Assembly: GCA_964019425.1 (NCBI GenBank)
Contig: OZ025808.1
Location: 496,001-560,000, forward strand
From: Flectonema sp. DT1601
Lineage: Eukaryota > Euglenozoa > Diplonemea > Diplonemida > Diplonemidae
Length of the DNA: 64,000 nucleotides
Direction of reading: 5' to 3'
Made by a program: the position numbers and the translations under genes. Below, piece by piece: positions 21,254 through 32,129 of this stretch. The notes below the pieces were generated by a model. It ran no database searches. It had not been told where the DNA came from and saw only the letters and a program-made list of their open reading frames with translations. Position 1 is the stretch's first letter. Each line of letters starts with the position of its first letter.

Positions 21254-21500
21254 ATTGAGATTATTTGTTTTTTCTTATTGTGATTTCTTTCTGAAATACT
21301 TCTTTACTCCCCTCGCAGTAGTAGAGGTATAGAGGTACATGGATTACTCTCGAAAATCTGATAGAAGCATCCCCATATCTCACTGCATCCTTTGCGGATG
21401 TTAATTTGATACAATTCGGTTGGATAGCGTGTGTTGATAATGGTTATTTAAATCCCCAAACAGAGTTTATTACGAAACAAGAAAAAAAAAGTAAAAAAAA
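20789..21500. other. Intergenic spacer
   Basis: Dominated by T runs (20800-20830 and about 50 T at 21202-21252). No gene seen. An A-rich leader precedes the succinyl-CoA ligase ATG. Confidence 0.55.
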
Positions 21501-22406
21501 ATGCTTCGTCGTTCCATTCCTACTCTCAGAAAGATCTTTATTGACAAGGACACTAAAGTTATGTGTCAGGGAATTACTGGTAGAGCCGGTACCACCCATA
21601 CTAAGGCCGCTATTGAGTACGGAACAAAGATGGTTGGAGGAGTCAACCCAAAGAAGGCAGGAACTACTCATTTAGACCTTCCAGTATTCGCAACCGTTGC
21701 TGAGTGCGCAAAAGAAACTGGTGCTGATGCCACTGTTTTGTTTGTTCCACCATCTCTGTGTGCCAAGTCTATTGAAGACGCTATTGATGCAGAGATTCCA
21801 CTTATTGTCACCATCACTGAGGGTATTCCTCAACACGATATGGTTCGTGTTAAACAGATGCTCATGTCCCAAACAAAGTCCCGTATGATTGGACCTAACT
21901 GTCCTGGTATCATTACCCCAGAGGAGTGCAAGATTGGAATTATGCCTGGGCACATCCACAAGAAGGGATGCATCGGAGTTGTTTCCCGTTCAGGAACTCT
22001 CACATACGAAGCAGTTAACCAGACTACTATTGCTGGACTTGGTCAGACTACTTGCATTGGTATTGGAGGAGATCCATTTAATGGAACCAACTTCATTGAC
22101 TGTCTCGCTGAGTTCCTTGAAGATGAGAACACCAAGGGTATTGTTATGATTGGTGAGATTGGTGGATCTGCTGAAGAAGAGGCTGCTGAATTCATTAAGG
22201 CACACGCAATCAAGAAGCCTATTGTATCATTCATTGCTGGAATCACTGCGCCACCAGGCCGTAGAATGGGTCACGCTGGAGCTGTCATCTCCGGAGGAAA
22301 GGGAACAGCGGAAGCTAAGATTGAAGCTCTTACCCAAGCTGGTTGCACTGTCGTTCGCTCCCCTGCCGTCCTGGGATCCACCATGGCTTCCGTCCTTAAC
22401 GCCTAG
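21501..22406 (+). CDS. Succinyl-CoA ligase alpha subunit, mitochondrial
   Basis: A 301-residue protein, normal length. It joins succinate and CoA with ATP or GTP in the TCA cycle, with a beta subunit not in this window. The CoA-binding Rossmann segment is [19 protein letters not shown], followed by [12 protein letters not shown]. The ligase-CoA region has [17 protein letters not shown] and [11 protein letters not shown]. The active-site phosphohistidine is in [20 protein letters not shown]. The first residues, [12 protein letters not shown], look like a short mitochondrial targeting peptide. No introns are needed. Confidence 0.97.
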   Translation: MLRRSIPTLRKIFIDKDTKVMCQGITGRAGTTHTKAAIEYGTKMVGGVNPKKAGTTHLDLPVFATVAECAKETGADATVLFVPPSLCAKSIEDAIDAEIPLIVTITEGIPQHDMVRVKQMLMSQTKSRMIGPNCPGIITPEECKIGIMPGHIHKKGCIGVVSRSGTLTYEAVNQTTIAGLGQTTCIGIGGDPFNGTNFIDCLAEFLEDENTKGIVMIGEIGGSAEEEAAEFIKAHAIKKPIVSFIAGITAPPGRRMGHAGAVISGGKGTAEAKIEALTQAGCTVVRSPAVLGSTMASVLNA

Positions 22407-23554
22407 TCATATTTCTACTATAGCCCTTTCATTTCCGAATTGAACCTTTTGTTTTTGCCGTCGTGCAGGCGTTTGGTTAAGCCACGTGTTTTCCCTCCGC
22501 TTGTTGATCCAATCTTTAGCATTTTGTGCATTTCTCGCTCTGTATTTTCAGAATGAAAAGGAAGGAGGGAAATATATTTTTAAAAAAAAAAAAAAAAAAA
22601 AAAGGGTAGATTTTGAAAAGCAAAAAAAAACGTAAAAAACCCTAGTAGTGTGTAGGACCGTTTACCGGTACTTAGTGTCCGCCTATTTTTTCGAAAAAAA
22701 ATAAAAAAAAAAACCCCATATCTTTTTGTTTTCTTTGTTATTTTTATCCCTTTTTTTTTTCCCTTTCGGGAACTCATTTGCGAGTTGTACTTTTAGTGGA
22801 AACACAAAAACAACAAAAAATAATAATAAAAATACTTGTTGATGAGCTACCACCACGAAAGAAGTTCCGGAAACCTGTCTCACAGGACGATATAGCTTAC
22901 ATAGGCCGTTGATTAGGTGTTAAATGGAACCAGCAGCCCCCCGTTGCTAAATAACTACGAGCTGACAACAGAGTCAGTACAGGGTGGCTGTCTTATTTTA
23001 AACACCTTGAGGAGGATCGTGAGCGTATTATTACCTGCGTCTGAATGTCTAGGCATGCCCAGGCTTTTTGACTGTAGGAGTAAACGTGCCTCGGTGAAAC
23101 CGAGGGAGGGATATTTTTTGTTAAATTATAACCACTGCCAGGATCCCCTTCCTCACCCTCCCTTTTGCCGTCTCCCAAATGCATAACAGAAAAAAAAAAA
23201 AAAAAAAAAGAATAATAAAAAAAATTTTCAAAAAAAAAAAAATTAAAGAAAACTATTAAAAAAAAAGTTTTCGCATAAGGGGGATGCATATAAATTAAAC
23301 AACAAAAAAAAAAAAAAAAGAAAAAAGGGACAAGATGATGTTGGCTAAGGAATACAGGTCTCCTTCCAATATTGCCCTTATAGCGCGTCTTAGCGGAAAA
23401 AAAAAAAAAAAAAAAAGGGATAACATAATTAAGTCAATTTATTTAAGAAACTTTCCCTCAACAGCCAATCAAATAATTCGCATTGAAAGGGATAGCATAT
23501 TTGGTTTGAGACACTTCTTATTGTTATATCTCTTTAAGGCACACAATTAAATAA
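22407..23554. other. Intergenic spacer with short hairpins
   Basis: About 1.1 kb, homopolymer-rich, no credible ORF. The part 22880-23130 is more mixed and holds a perfect hairpin at about 23089-23105 (CCTCGGT, GAA loop, ACCGAGG). It could be a small structured RNA, but nothing identifies it. Confidence 0.5.
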
Positions 23555-24658
23555 ATGGACGTCGAACAACCAGCTGGTCTACCGTCCCGTCTACCAAGAC
23601 ACCTTCATCCATTTACGAAAGAACCTGTTGCTGATCCGTTTCCAGATGTTCGGCTATGTAGAGTTACGAAAAAAATGAATATAAAATATCCGTTGACTGG
23701 CAACAATGATGCTCCCATTGAAAAACCAAAAGAATTTTCGGAAACGATGAAAGACACAACAGTTCTAAGAAGCACTGAAGGTGTTGTAAAAAATGTTCCT
23801 GGCAGTGTCGGATTCTTACAAACGAGTAGCTCATATAAAAGGATGCAAAATGATTGTTTTTCACCCGAAACTGTTGAGGCATATGCTCGTGGACGACGAG
23901 AGGAGCTGCGCATCGCGGAGCTACGTCGGAATATTAACAAACCTTTTGAGACTAAAAAACCAAAAGAGTGGATATCGTCTTCAAAGGCAACCCACGTAAA
24001 CCTTCTCCCAGTTGTTGAAAAAATAACACCCGACACGTTGCTGAATAAACCTAGTAATCGACAGAGTAACAGAAGTGATCATCAAAGTATTGATCCGAGT
24101 GAGGTTGCGAGATTCTCAGATACATTTTCTAGCAGGCAGGCAGCAATGGACGACACTGATGCGCTTGCAAAGTTTCAAAGAGAGACCCTGAGCAGCATGA
24201 AACGTAACTACAAACCAGCTGGAGGTACTTGGGTTGGTGGAGGACCACGCACTACATATCAACATGAGATGAAAGGTTTCGACGTCAAAGAAACTGATCG
24301 TCAGAATGACAGTTTCAGCTCTGAACCAATCCAGAGATCAACAGGTTGTGAAACACCAGGTCTGGCTGAACATGTTGAAAAAATCCGTTTACGTGAGCAA
24401 ACAAGAAATTCAGGACACTACGGCACCACTACTGCGGGTACTTTTAAAGATAGATTTAGTGAAGCTGAGGCTACTCAGTTTAGAAAAAATCATTTCTTTG
24501 ATAAGTTAAATGGGACTCTTCAGATGCCTAAACGCGGAAACACTCCAAAGAAACAACTAGACTTTGGTGATACAACAAACATGGCTGATGTCGTCCCATC
24601 ACACTTCACATCATCAAAAACAGTTTATGAACAACTCGCTGTTGCAGGACTGCAATGA
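23555..24658 (+). CDS. Probable axonemal microtubule-associated protein, FAM166/CFAP-like
   Basis: A 367-residue basic, low-hydrophobicity protein with no predicted membrane segment. Residues 60-90 have FSETMKDTTVLRSTEGVV then NVPGSVGFLQ, which resembles the short ciliary microtubule-inner-protein motif (VPGYxGF) of the FAM166 group. The rest is rich in Arg, Thr and Gly turns (YKPAGGTWVGGGPRTTYQHE; RNSGHYGTTTAGTFKDRFSE), in keeping with extended proteins laid along microtubules. No enzyme motif is seen. Family membership is suggestive only; a flagellate host makes it plausible. Confidence 0.65.
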   Translation: MDVEQPAGLPSRLPRHLHPFTKEPVADPFPDVRLCRVTKKMNIKYPLTGNNDAPIEKPKEFSETMKDTTVLRSTEGVVKNVPGSVGFLQTSSSYKRMQNDCFSPETVEAYARGRREELRIAELRRNINKPFETKKPKEWISSSKATHVNLLPVVEKITPDTLLNKPSNRQSNRSDHQSIDPSEVARFSDTFSSRQAAMDDTDALAKFQRETLSSMKRNYKPAGGTWVGGGPRTTYQHEMKGFDVKETDRQNDSFSSEPIQRSTGCETPGLAEHVEKIRLREQTRNSGHYGTTTAGTFKDRFSEAEATQFRKNHFFDKLNGTLQMPKRGNTPKKQLDFGDTTNMADVVPSHFTSSKTVYEQLAVAGLQ

Positions 24659-25248
24659 ACTACTCATCCTGTCGTCGGAGATCATTTCCGTAGAGTAGAG
24701 GAATACTGACGGTGAATACGACAGTTGGTACACACACCGAGTACGAGAGTTCATTAGTTTTCAATACTAATTAAGTAATTGAATATATTATATTCTAATG
24801 AAGGAAGTGAAATCTATTGCTCCTACTACCTGTCTTTTTTCATTTAGAAAAGACATCCTCGAAGCACATCTGTTAATATTACAGATCAGTCATTATATCG
24901 ATTAATGATACGAGAAGCAGAGCAGAGACTCTGCATGACATGCGAAACACATGGCACGGTTCGTACTTCTGATATACGATCATCCCTTCTTCTCTATCGA
25001 GAATAGTCGGGTGTGACCCTTTTTTTTCCTTCTTTTCTTCTTGTGAATAAAAAAAGTCCCCTTTATCGGTTTTCCCCCCAGGATTTTCGTCAAACGACTT
25101 GAATGTCCATTACACTCAAAAAAACCTTATCCTCCTTTTTTAAATTAGGTAATAAATGTGAAATTGAACGATAACGATTAATCTTTCATGTTTGTGTCAT
25201 TTATATAAAATGAATCCTTCATTCTAATAATTCAGATCTACACTACTA
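24659..25248. other. Intergenic spacer
   Basis: No ORF of note. Pyrimidine-rich sequence near 25020 and a TAATTCAG acceptor (AG at 25235) lie 13 nt before the next ATG. The segment 24840-24990 has mixed composition without recognised structure. Confidence 0.5.
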
Positions 25249-26025
25249 ATGGCATCTATTCAGTGTGAAGCTATGGCTGTACTTAGAGATCTGAAAGAAT
25301 CTTTTGAACAACTTTATGAAGATATCAACCAATACCAACACTACTCAAAAAGTATCAACGTCAAGTTAGACTCTTGTAAAGGAGTGATGAGAAATATGGA
25401 TGCGGGTACGACTTTAGATGCAGCAGAATCAACGCAACCGTTGGCTTCAACTCCTCCAACAAGATCAGGACCACCTCCGGGTTTTGATGAAAGTTGTGGT
25501 GGTAATGATGATGATGGTGTGGAGGTATCACCTGTTCATGATCAAGGTATTCAATTAAATGATAGCAGTGATCATATCGTACCAGAACCTGTACTCCCTT
25601 CACCTACAAGATCAACACTTGAACAGGAAGTGCAAGACGCTATAGCTGAGTCTGAACAACTCCTTCAGGTGGCCATCATAAAAGAAGAAGCTTCTGAAAG
25701 AGAAGAAATTGTAGTTTTTGAGAAAACAGCGTCATCTCGACTTGTTGATGAGCTTGACGAGATTCAAATTATGAATTGGCAAAACTTCACAAAATCCAAC
25801 ACAGACGTAGCAAACAATAAGAAAACTACCACAACAATTGATATGCAACAAGTTCTAATAGAAGCTGGAGAATGGAAAGCAAAAACTGATCCGAAATCAG
25901 GTCACACATACTTTTACATGCCGTCAAATAAAAAAAAACGAGTTTGGAACCTTCGCAAATATGCCGAAACAGAAATAGCCGCAGGAAGAATGAATCACCA
26001 GGGAAATGTAATAGACGATAATTAA
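25249..26025 (+). CDS. Acidic protein with C-terminal WW-like domain
   Basis: A 258-residue protein. Residues 1-55 are helical (MAVLRDLKESFEQLYEDI). Residues 55-130 are disordered, with STPPTRSGPPPGF and a run of Asp. Residues 130-190 form an acidic helix. Residues about 212-240 have W-x(23)-W spacing around GHTYFYMP, close to a WW domain (20-22 between the Trp residues is usual), followed by NLRKYAE. WW domains bind proline-rich peptides. No orthologue was recognised; a role in RNA processing or the cytoskeleton cannot be chosen from sequence. Confidence 0.65.
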   Translation: MASIQCEAMAVLRDLKESFEQLYEDINQYQHYSKSINVKLDSCKGVMRNMDAGTTLDAAESTQPLASTPPTRSGPPPGFDESCGGNDDDGVEVSPVHDQGIQLNDSSDHIVPEPVLPSPTRSTLEQEVQDAIAESEQLLQVAIIKEEASEREEIVVFEKTASSRLVDELDEIQIMNWQNFTKSNTDVANNKKTTTTIDMQQVLIEAGEWKAKTDPKSGHTYFYMPSNKKKRVWNLRKYAETEIAAGRMNHQGNVIDDN

Positions 26026-26241
26026 ACTTACCTTAGCGAGTCTACTAGAGATTACTTTTTGTGATTACTATATTACCTGTTTTAAGAAAAAAAAAAAAAA
26101 AAAAGGAAAAAAAATAGATACCTATTTATTTATGTTATGTTTGTTTAGAATTATTTGTTTGGAGCTAAGATGATTAACAGCGTTCTTTTTTTTTTTTTTT
26201 TTACTTTATCACACATATCAAAAGGTAACATAATATCAAAT

Positions 26242-27669
26242 ATGTCTGCTCTTACTGATGACGGAAGTCGAGTCATTGAGAGAGAAATCGATTTAGTTTC
26301 AATTCATCGAAGAGGAAAAGATAAAAAGAAAACACTTGACGAAATAAACTCAGAATACGAAATCGACAAATGTGTTGATTTCATAAAATCTCACAAAGAC
26401 ACTGAACGAGTTGCCCTACAACTTCCGGATGAATTGCTCGGTGATGCAACCGCAATTCAAGGGTCTTTAAGAAAACAATGCCCCGCAGTACTATTCTTTG
26501 TTATGGCAGACACGTTATTTGCTCCTTGTTGCGTTGATGATATTACTGCTCAGCATACTAAAACCAATTTAATATTGAAATTTGGAAATTCTTGTCACAC
26601 GAAAACAGTTGGTGTTCCAATCTGTTACATTCCATTGTTCGTAAATATCACTGAGGAGAATCTCCAAATTATAAAATCAAAGATAAATGAAATTCCTCAC
26701 ACGACAAAAATAATATCATCTAGCATGAAGAGACTATTCCCAAACGATTCTGCTCCTATTGAAAAATCAGAAACGGTATCAATCTGTGATGCTCATATAA
26801 CAGGAAATCAAGTTCTCATCATCGGGTACACTCCTGGCATTGCCTTAGAAGCTTCACTTTGGTATGAGTATAAAAGAGTTAGCAAAGATGAAGACGAAAC
26901 CGATCCAGAAGTTCACTTTATCACTGAAACAGGCACAGTCATGAGCGTCGCAGAAACTCCGGAATATTTGTTGGTTAGTAAGCGTCTCAGATCAAGAAAC
27001 TTTTTATTAGAAAAGATTAAAGACGTCGAGGTCATTACCCTGGTAGCCATATCCCTGAATATTGCCGGGTATGCTGATGTTATAGAGAAGTTAAAAGAAT
27101 TAATAATTGCATCTGGAAAGCAAGTTGTGGTCGTTTACGTAGGAAAACCGAACGTTCCGAAATTAGCAAATTATGAGGAAAGTGATTTATTTTGTGTTGT
27201 CGCATGTCCCCAATCAACTTGGTTTGATACGAAGGAATATCCAAAACCTGTAGTAACCCCGATGGAGATTGCTATCGCTCTTGGTGAACATATTAGTGAT
27301 GATGATGAGTGGAATCCATTTCTTAATGAGGAATATTACACACTAAATCTCGAAGCTGTGATTCGTTCTTTTAAAAATTCATCAGCAATCGAACCAGACA
27401 CGTCTCTCCTAACTGGAGCCATCCGCGGAATCCGTCCTGATTGGCAAGACAATCCAAATGATGAAACTGAAACCACAGTTGTTGAAGACGAAGAAGGTTC
27501 TCTAGTCACATACCAATCTAAGCAAGTCGCGCTGTTTCAAGAAACACCGTTAGTCTCAAGACTACATGCAAGGAGTTATCAAGGACTTGAGAGAACAGAG
27601 GCACCTATCCAAACAGAAATCGCAAAGGGTCTACACGGTGTTGCTGCCGAATATGTACCAGTTGAATAG
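26242..27669 (+). CDS. DPH2: Diphthamide biosynthesis protein 2
   Basis: A 475-residue protein. With DPH1 it starts diphthamide synthesis on elongation factor 2, using an iron-sulfur cluster and S-adenosylmethionine. Family signatures: ERVALQLPDELLGDA, then ADTLFAPCCVDDITAQH at about residues 90-105 with the cluster Cys, HTKTVGVPICYIPLF, and VVACPQSTWFDTKEYPKP followed by VVTPMEIAIAL near residue 320 with the second Cys. The C-terminal SRLHARSYQGLE matches DPH2. The chosen Met follows an A-rich leader; an in-frame extension from 26155 runs through a poly-T tract and is unlikely to be translated. Confidence 0.93.
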   Translation: MSALTDDGSRVIEREIDLVSIHRRGKDKKKTLDEINSEYEIDKCVDFIKSHKDTERVALQLPDELLGDATAIQGSLRKQCPAVLFFVMADTLFAPCCVDDITAQHTKTNLILKFGNSCHTKTVGVPICYIPLFVNITEENLQIIKSKINEIPHTTKIISSSMKRLFPNDSAPIEKSETVSICDAHITGNQVLIIGYTPGIALEASLWYEYKRVSKDEDETDPEVHFITETGTVMSVAETPEYLLVSKRLRSRNFLLEKIKDVEVITLVAISLNIAGYADVIEKLKELIIASGKQVVVVYVGKPNVPKLANYEESDLFCVVACPQSTWFDTKEYPKPVVTPMEIAIALGEHISDDDEWNPFLNEEYYTLNLEAVIRSFKNSSAIEPDTSLLTGAIRGIRPDWQDNPNDETETTVVEDEEGSLVTYQSKQVALFQETPLVSRLHARSYQGLERTEAPIQTEIAKGLHGVAAEYVPVE

Positions 27670-27994
27670 CACAAAGACAAGTAAACGAGACAACCATTGT
27701 ACGCAGAGAGGTGGCCAAATAATAATTTTGGCTACCCCCACTGTGGAGCTCGTTTGTTGAATTATCGCACATGTTGCGACTCTGACAGGACGATACCTGC
27801 ATATCCATTTTTTCCAAATCAAAAAAAGAAATTATTATTACCTTTAACAACGTGTAATGTATTTATTAAAACAGGAAGGGTGAGTCACACACACCTTGAA
27901 GAGGATGTAATCAACTAAAGCTGAAGGATCACTGACACCTTCGAAATATTTATATTTATTCATACAGGGGGAGGGTGTTGGATCATACTAAACA
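27670..27994. other. Intergenic spacer
   Basis: About 325 bases, no gene. A TATTCATACAG acceptor (AG at 27967) lies about 27 nt before the cyclase ATG. Confidence 0.55.
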
Positions 27995-30976
27995 ATGATG
28001 TCCTTCAAAATCTGTTTACTAACTTTATTATTAAGCAGTGTATCAATGGGTGTTGAAGTTAAACTGCTAGTAGTCGAGTATCAACCATTGCAGCCGTATG
28101 GAGATCGGGAATCCCCATGCAGTGATGTATTCGCTGATGGATGCAAAGGTGGATTTGCTGCTCAAGCAGCGGTAGTAAGGCATAATAAAGGTGACAATTT
28201 CATAGCGATTGGAACATTCTTAGCAGCCTCAGCACTCATTGAATCGCATCCACGTTGGATAGAATTGAATTATGATTTGTATAGTAATGCTAGTTTTGAT
28301 ACCATCTTTTTAAGAGACCCAGATCAGTTTTCTAATGAAAAGCGAGTCAATGAAGCAGTCAAACTCCTCCACACTGGGAACATAAACGTTGTTGCATCGA
28401 ATATTGCTGAGGATAAAAAACCGTTTCGAGGATATTTACGTCATCATTACATAAAAAGTCCCATCCCGGGCGTAAAAATTGCTGTGATGAACGTCTGGCC
28501 AGAATCACACTGGTACTCTACTCTGTCAGATGATCTGGTGATTAAAAATGCGTTGACACTTCGAGTTGCTGAGAGTCCTACTCATGTTGTGTTGTATGCA
28601 CCAACACCTTTGACATTAGAATCTGTTGTGAGGTTCGCAAACTCTGGTGCGTTTGATGTGATTTGCTACACTGAGAGAAGATCAACTTCAACACCACCTC
28701 CTGCAAACGTTACTTCAATAATAGCTAATGAGACTTCAACTATTGTTTTTATCATTCGTGTAGAACAACTTTATCACAGAGTCGACGATATCGGTCTTAT
28801 CTTTGACGACACAACTAACCAACTAGTTCAGGTAACTTCAAAATCTCATAGCACAGCTAACTTGGATGATCGTTACAAGGATAGTTTTTATATGGCTGAT
28901 ATGAATAGAATTCAAAGTTTAGTAACAGAAGCATCAGTTACCGATGAGATAATTGGTATTTCAGAACTTGACATGCCACCTGGAAGCTACGTAGCTAATG
29001 GAATAAAATACTCACCTTGTTGGATTGATGAATGTGAGTTAGGAACACTCCTAACAAGTTCTATGAGAGTTCCACGTCAGGTTGACTTCGCCTTCGCTAA
29101 TGGCGGATCCATTGAATTAGGATGGTCATCGGGTAATGTAAAAACATCATCGTTTCCGTTGGCATTCCCTTATAAAAATACTTTTTGTTATTTTACCGCA
29201 ACTGCTGCAGAAATCAGCAAAATCCTGGAAGACTCTGTCGTTGACGTCGCTACTGATGGCACCTACAACAGAACAGCTGCGGTACCTGGTCGGTTCTTAC
29301 AAGCATCAGGTATTAAATATACATTCAATCCTTCTCTTGAACGAGGACAGAGAATAACAAAAATTCTCACTCCGGATGAGAATGGTATCTGGTCTCAGAT
29401 AGATATGTTTAAAACTTTTTCAGTTGTTTCGAACAACTTCCTCTGTGCTGGCGGTGATAACTACGATTTCACTCCAGCGAACGGAACGACAATAGAGTTG
29501 ACACAAACTGATTCACTTGGAACTGTTATGTCGCATTTTAGAGAGCAGAGTCCTTACACTCCAAACAGACCAAAAAATATTGAAGTCGACCTGCAGGGTG
29601 TACATGTCAAGTACGCAAAACAGAGCTCTGACTGTAATATAACAGAAAAATACAATCCCCTGTGGGAAGTATGTGTTCCCTGTATACCTGGATTCTATCA
29701 CCCTGTTCCAGGTAGTCATGATTGTATTGTGCAACCTCTTCCCCCAGGTGCAGAAACTAGTCCAATTATTTATGTTATTAGTAGTGTTGTGGTGTTTTTA
29801 GTATTTGTTGCTGTAGCGAGTCTTTACGTAATCCAAAGACAAAAAGCTCAGATACGAGCATTGATAAAGTATGCTCCGACAGAAGGTAAAATCGCATTTG
29901 TATTCACTGACATCCAATCATCAAGTAAACTGTGGGGTGAGTATCCACAAGAGATGTCCATTGCGTTAGATCTTCACCATGTAATATGTAGATATTTAAT
30001 TAAAAAATATCACGGATATGAAGTTAAGACAATCGGTGATGCATTCATGATTGCATTCTCCTGCCCTATTGACGCCGCCAACTTCAATTGCGAATTACAA
30101 ATTAAATTGTATGAAGCTGAATGGCCTCCAAGTCTTCTTCGTCACAGCGCATGTGAATATGACTCTGGAAAATTCAACGGACTACGAGTTCGTTCTGGAA
30201 TGCATTATGGAGATTGTGTTGTAAAAGAAACACCAAGTGGTGGATACGACTATGAAGGTAATGTTGTTAATACTACCGCGAGAGTCTCCGATTCCGGAGG
30301 AGGCGGTCAAGTTGTCATCACAGAAGACGCTTACAAAGCTATTGAAGAACACTTGACGGATATTGAATACAACATTGACTGTAAATATCTTGGTGAATAC
30401 TCATTTAATGGAATCTCTGATCCAATTGCTTGCATCCAAGCTCTTCCAGAACAACTCAGTGGAAGGAAATTTTGCTCTCTTAGAAATGCAAAGGCTGTAG
30501 AAGCAACGCAAGAAACAAAACAAAACCAGTCTGATGCAGATGGAGTCTCAGTAGGCACATCTGTTTTTGGTGAAAGAGGTGAGCTATTGGAAGCAACGCA
30601 ATCACTAAGACGTTATATAGGTCAGGATGGAATCTCATTGGTTACTGCATGTGAATTGCTTCTGATTCCCATGCAGCAGGGTCTGGTGCCTGATTTTAAA
30701 ATGTTGTCTGCATTGATGAATATTATCGTTTACCCATCAACAGCTCCAAGAAGTCAAAATAACGAAAAAGACCGAAAAGAAAATTATTTGACGGTCTCAA
30801 CGGCGGATAAACCGTCAGAAAATGTTAAATGGAACTCATTCAATAAAATTATTTCAAGATTACCAACTTCTGCAGTTGTAGTTATGGCACAGCAAGCTTC
30901 TTTAGGAATCACACCTCAGAGAAGAACAAGTCGGGCAAGCAAAGAAAGCAACCCTGCATTCAGTGTTGAAGTATAA
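27995..30976 (+). CDS. Receptor adenylyl cyclase with 5'-nucleotidase-like ectodomain
   Basis: A 993-residue type I membrane protein. A signal peptide (MSFKICLLTLLLSSVSMG) precedes an ectodomain (20-580) that matches ecto-5'-nucleotidase/UshA. The metal ligands of the phosphatase half are not visible: the TNDxH, GD, GNHE and GHxH positions read as unrelated residues. The C-terminal nucleoside-binding half is clear: WIDECELGTLLTSSM, FAFANGGSIELG, FPYKNTF, GRFLQASGIKYTF and NNFLCAGGDNYDF. A CVPCIPGFY-type juxtamembrane motif and a TM helix at about 587-612 follow. A class III cyclase domain (about 628-815) keeps both metal Asp (FTDIQSS, KTIGDAF), Lys/Asp adenine selectors (EVKTIG, YDYEG) and the N-T-T-A-R transition-state pair, so ATP to cAMP as a homodimer is expected. 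Kinetoplastid receptor cyclases share the plan but have a different ectodomain. Confidence 0.92.
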   Translation: MMSFKICLLTLLLSSVSMGVEVKLLVVEYQPLQPYGDRESPCSDVFADGCKGGFAAQAAVVRHNKGDNFIAIGTFLAASALIESHPRWIELNYDLYSNASFDTIFLRDPDQFSNEKRVNEAVKLLHTGNINVVASNIAEDKKPFRGYLRHHYIKSPIPGVKIAVMNVWPESHWYSTLSDDLVIKNALTLRVAESPTHVVLYAPTPLTLESVVRFANSGAFDVICYTERRSTSTPPPANVTSIIANETSTIVFIIRVEQLYHRVDDIGLIFDDTTNQLVQVTSKSHSTANLDDRYKDSFYMADMNRIQSLVTEASVTDEIIGISELDMPPGSYVANGIKYSPCWIDECELGTLLTSSMRVPRQVDFAFANGGSIELGWSSGNVKTSSFPLAFPYKNTFCYFTATAAEISKILEDSVVDVATDGTYNRTAAVPGRFLQASGIKYTFNPSLERGQRITKILTPDENGIWSQIDMFKTFSVVSNNFLCAGGDNYDFTPANGTTIELTQTDSLGTVMSHFREQSPYTPNRPKNIEVDLQGVHVKYAKQSSDCNITEKYNPLWEVCVPCIPGFYHPVPGSHDCIVQPLPPGAETSPIIYVISSVVVFLVFVAVASLYVIQRQKAQIRALIKYAPTEGKIAFVFTDIQSSSKLWGEYPQEMSIALDLHHVICRYLIKKYHGYEVKTIGDAFMIAFSCPIDAANFNCELQIKLYEAEWPPSLLRHSACEYDSGKFNGLRVRSGMHYGDCVVKETPSGGYDYEGNVVNTTARVSDSGGGGQVVITEDAYKAIEEHLTDIEYNIDCKYLGEYSFNGISDPIACIQALPEQLSGRKFCSLRNAKAVEATQETKQNQSDADGVSVGTSVFGERGELLEATQSLRRYIGQDGISLVTACELLLIPMQQGLVPDFKMLSALMNIIVYPSTAPRSQNNEKDRKENYLTVSTADKPSENVKWNSFNKIISRLPTSAVVVMAQQASLGITPQRRTSRASKESNPAFSVEV

Positions 30977-31241
30977 CTGCTTAGATGTCACTGTACTCAC
31001 CTAATGTTCTATTCCTGAGAGTGGTCTCCAATTGATCAGTAGCATCCTTTTCTATTTGCGGTTCCTTCATTCGAACTATTCAGAGAATGGTGTATTGATT
31101 GTGTCTTTTTGCTCTTCGTTTTTTTTTTTTTTTTTTTTAATTCTTTTTCTAAACCATGTGTACTTCTTACCACCCTCCCTCTAACCAGATTGCATTTCAT
31201 TGTACTTGGTGTATTGTTCGGTGACTCAAATTTTTATTTTT

Positions 31242-31380
31242 ACCGACAAAGTCGGGGAACAAAAAACTATTTGGATTAATAACCGTGGTTTATTATAGTC
31301 ACTGCCGTTGTCCATCTATTTCTCCTGTGCGTTCAATATACTGTCTGCGATCAAAATAGACTTATCTGAATGGTTTTTCT
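31242..31380 (+). ncRNA. Candidate structured RNA, copy A
   Basis: It starts with a perfect hairpin CCGAC-AAA-GTCGG, then GATTAATAACCG and a TTATTATAGTCA block, and ends ATCTGAATGGTTTTT. The same order of blocks occurs at 58561-58648 with a compensatory-type change in the hairpin. It lies about 265 nt after the cyclase stop, so a 3' UTR element is an alternative to an independent gene. Confidence 0.35.
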
Positions 31381-31695
31381 CGTTTTTTTTTTTCTTCTTG
31401 TACCGTTATTTCTTATGGTTTATTTTCCCCCGTGTGACAGGATTCTGTCTGCGTTCAACGAAAAAATCTGGATACTTTCTCCATTGAACTTGATTAAGGA
31501 ACTTTTTTTTTGTGAGGTTCTTCACATCTGCTTTTTGTATTTTAGTTAGGAAGCAAGGACAGTTACAAGAAGAGAAAAAAAAAAAAAAAAGTTGCATAAG
31601 CAAAAGCTCGATCTCTCGTGTGTTATGCAATTGTTTTTTCTTCTTTTTTTTATCTTGCAGGGTAATATCCCATTTTAGTTATTTTTGTTGGGATG

Positions 31696-31732
<37 letters not shown>

Positions 31733-32129
31733 CTTCATTTTTCCCCTGCTCTTCCTTTTACCGTAAAATAAGAATTCTCCAAATTATCGTCCTTTTTCCT
31801 TGTTTCATATAATTTGGTATTCATGGATTGGAGATAAAAGAGAAGTCGATCATTATTTTTGCCTAAAATGAGATGAGCTACTCTCTGTGGATGTTTGAGA
31901 TAAAAAACATAAAAACATCAGTTTGAATGGCATCAGACGTGTTTTTTTGTTTTTTTGTTTATGTTTATTTTTTTTGTTCTGGTGAACAAAACAAAACAAG
32001 TGAGAACGATTATAACTGGAGTTTTGAATTCCCCATCTGTATTTTTTCTTTTTTCTTTTTTTCGGGTGAAGCAAAAAATACACTCAGAATGGCTGAAATA
32101 GCATGATTCTTTTAGTACTCTTGCCTGAC

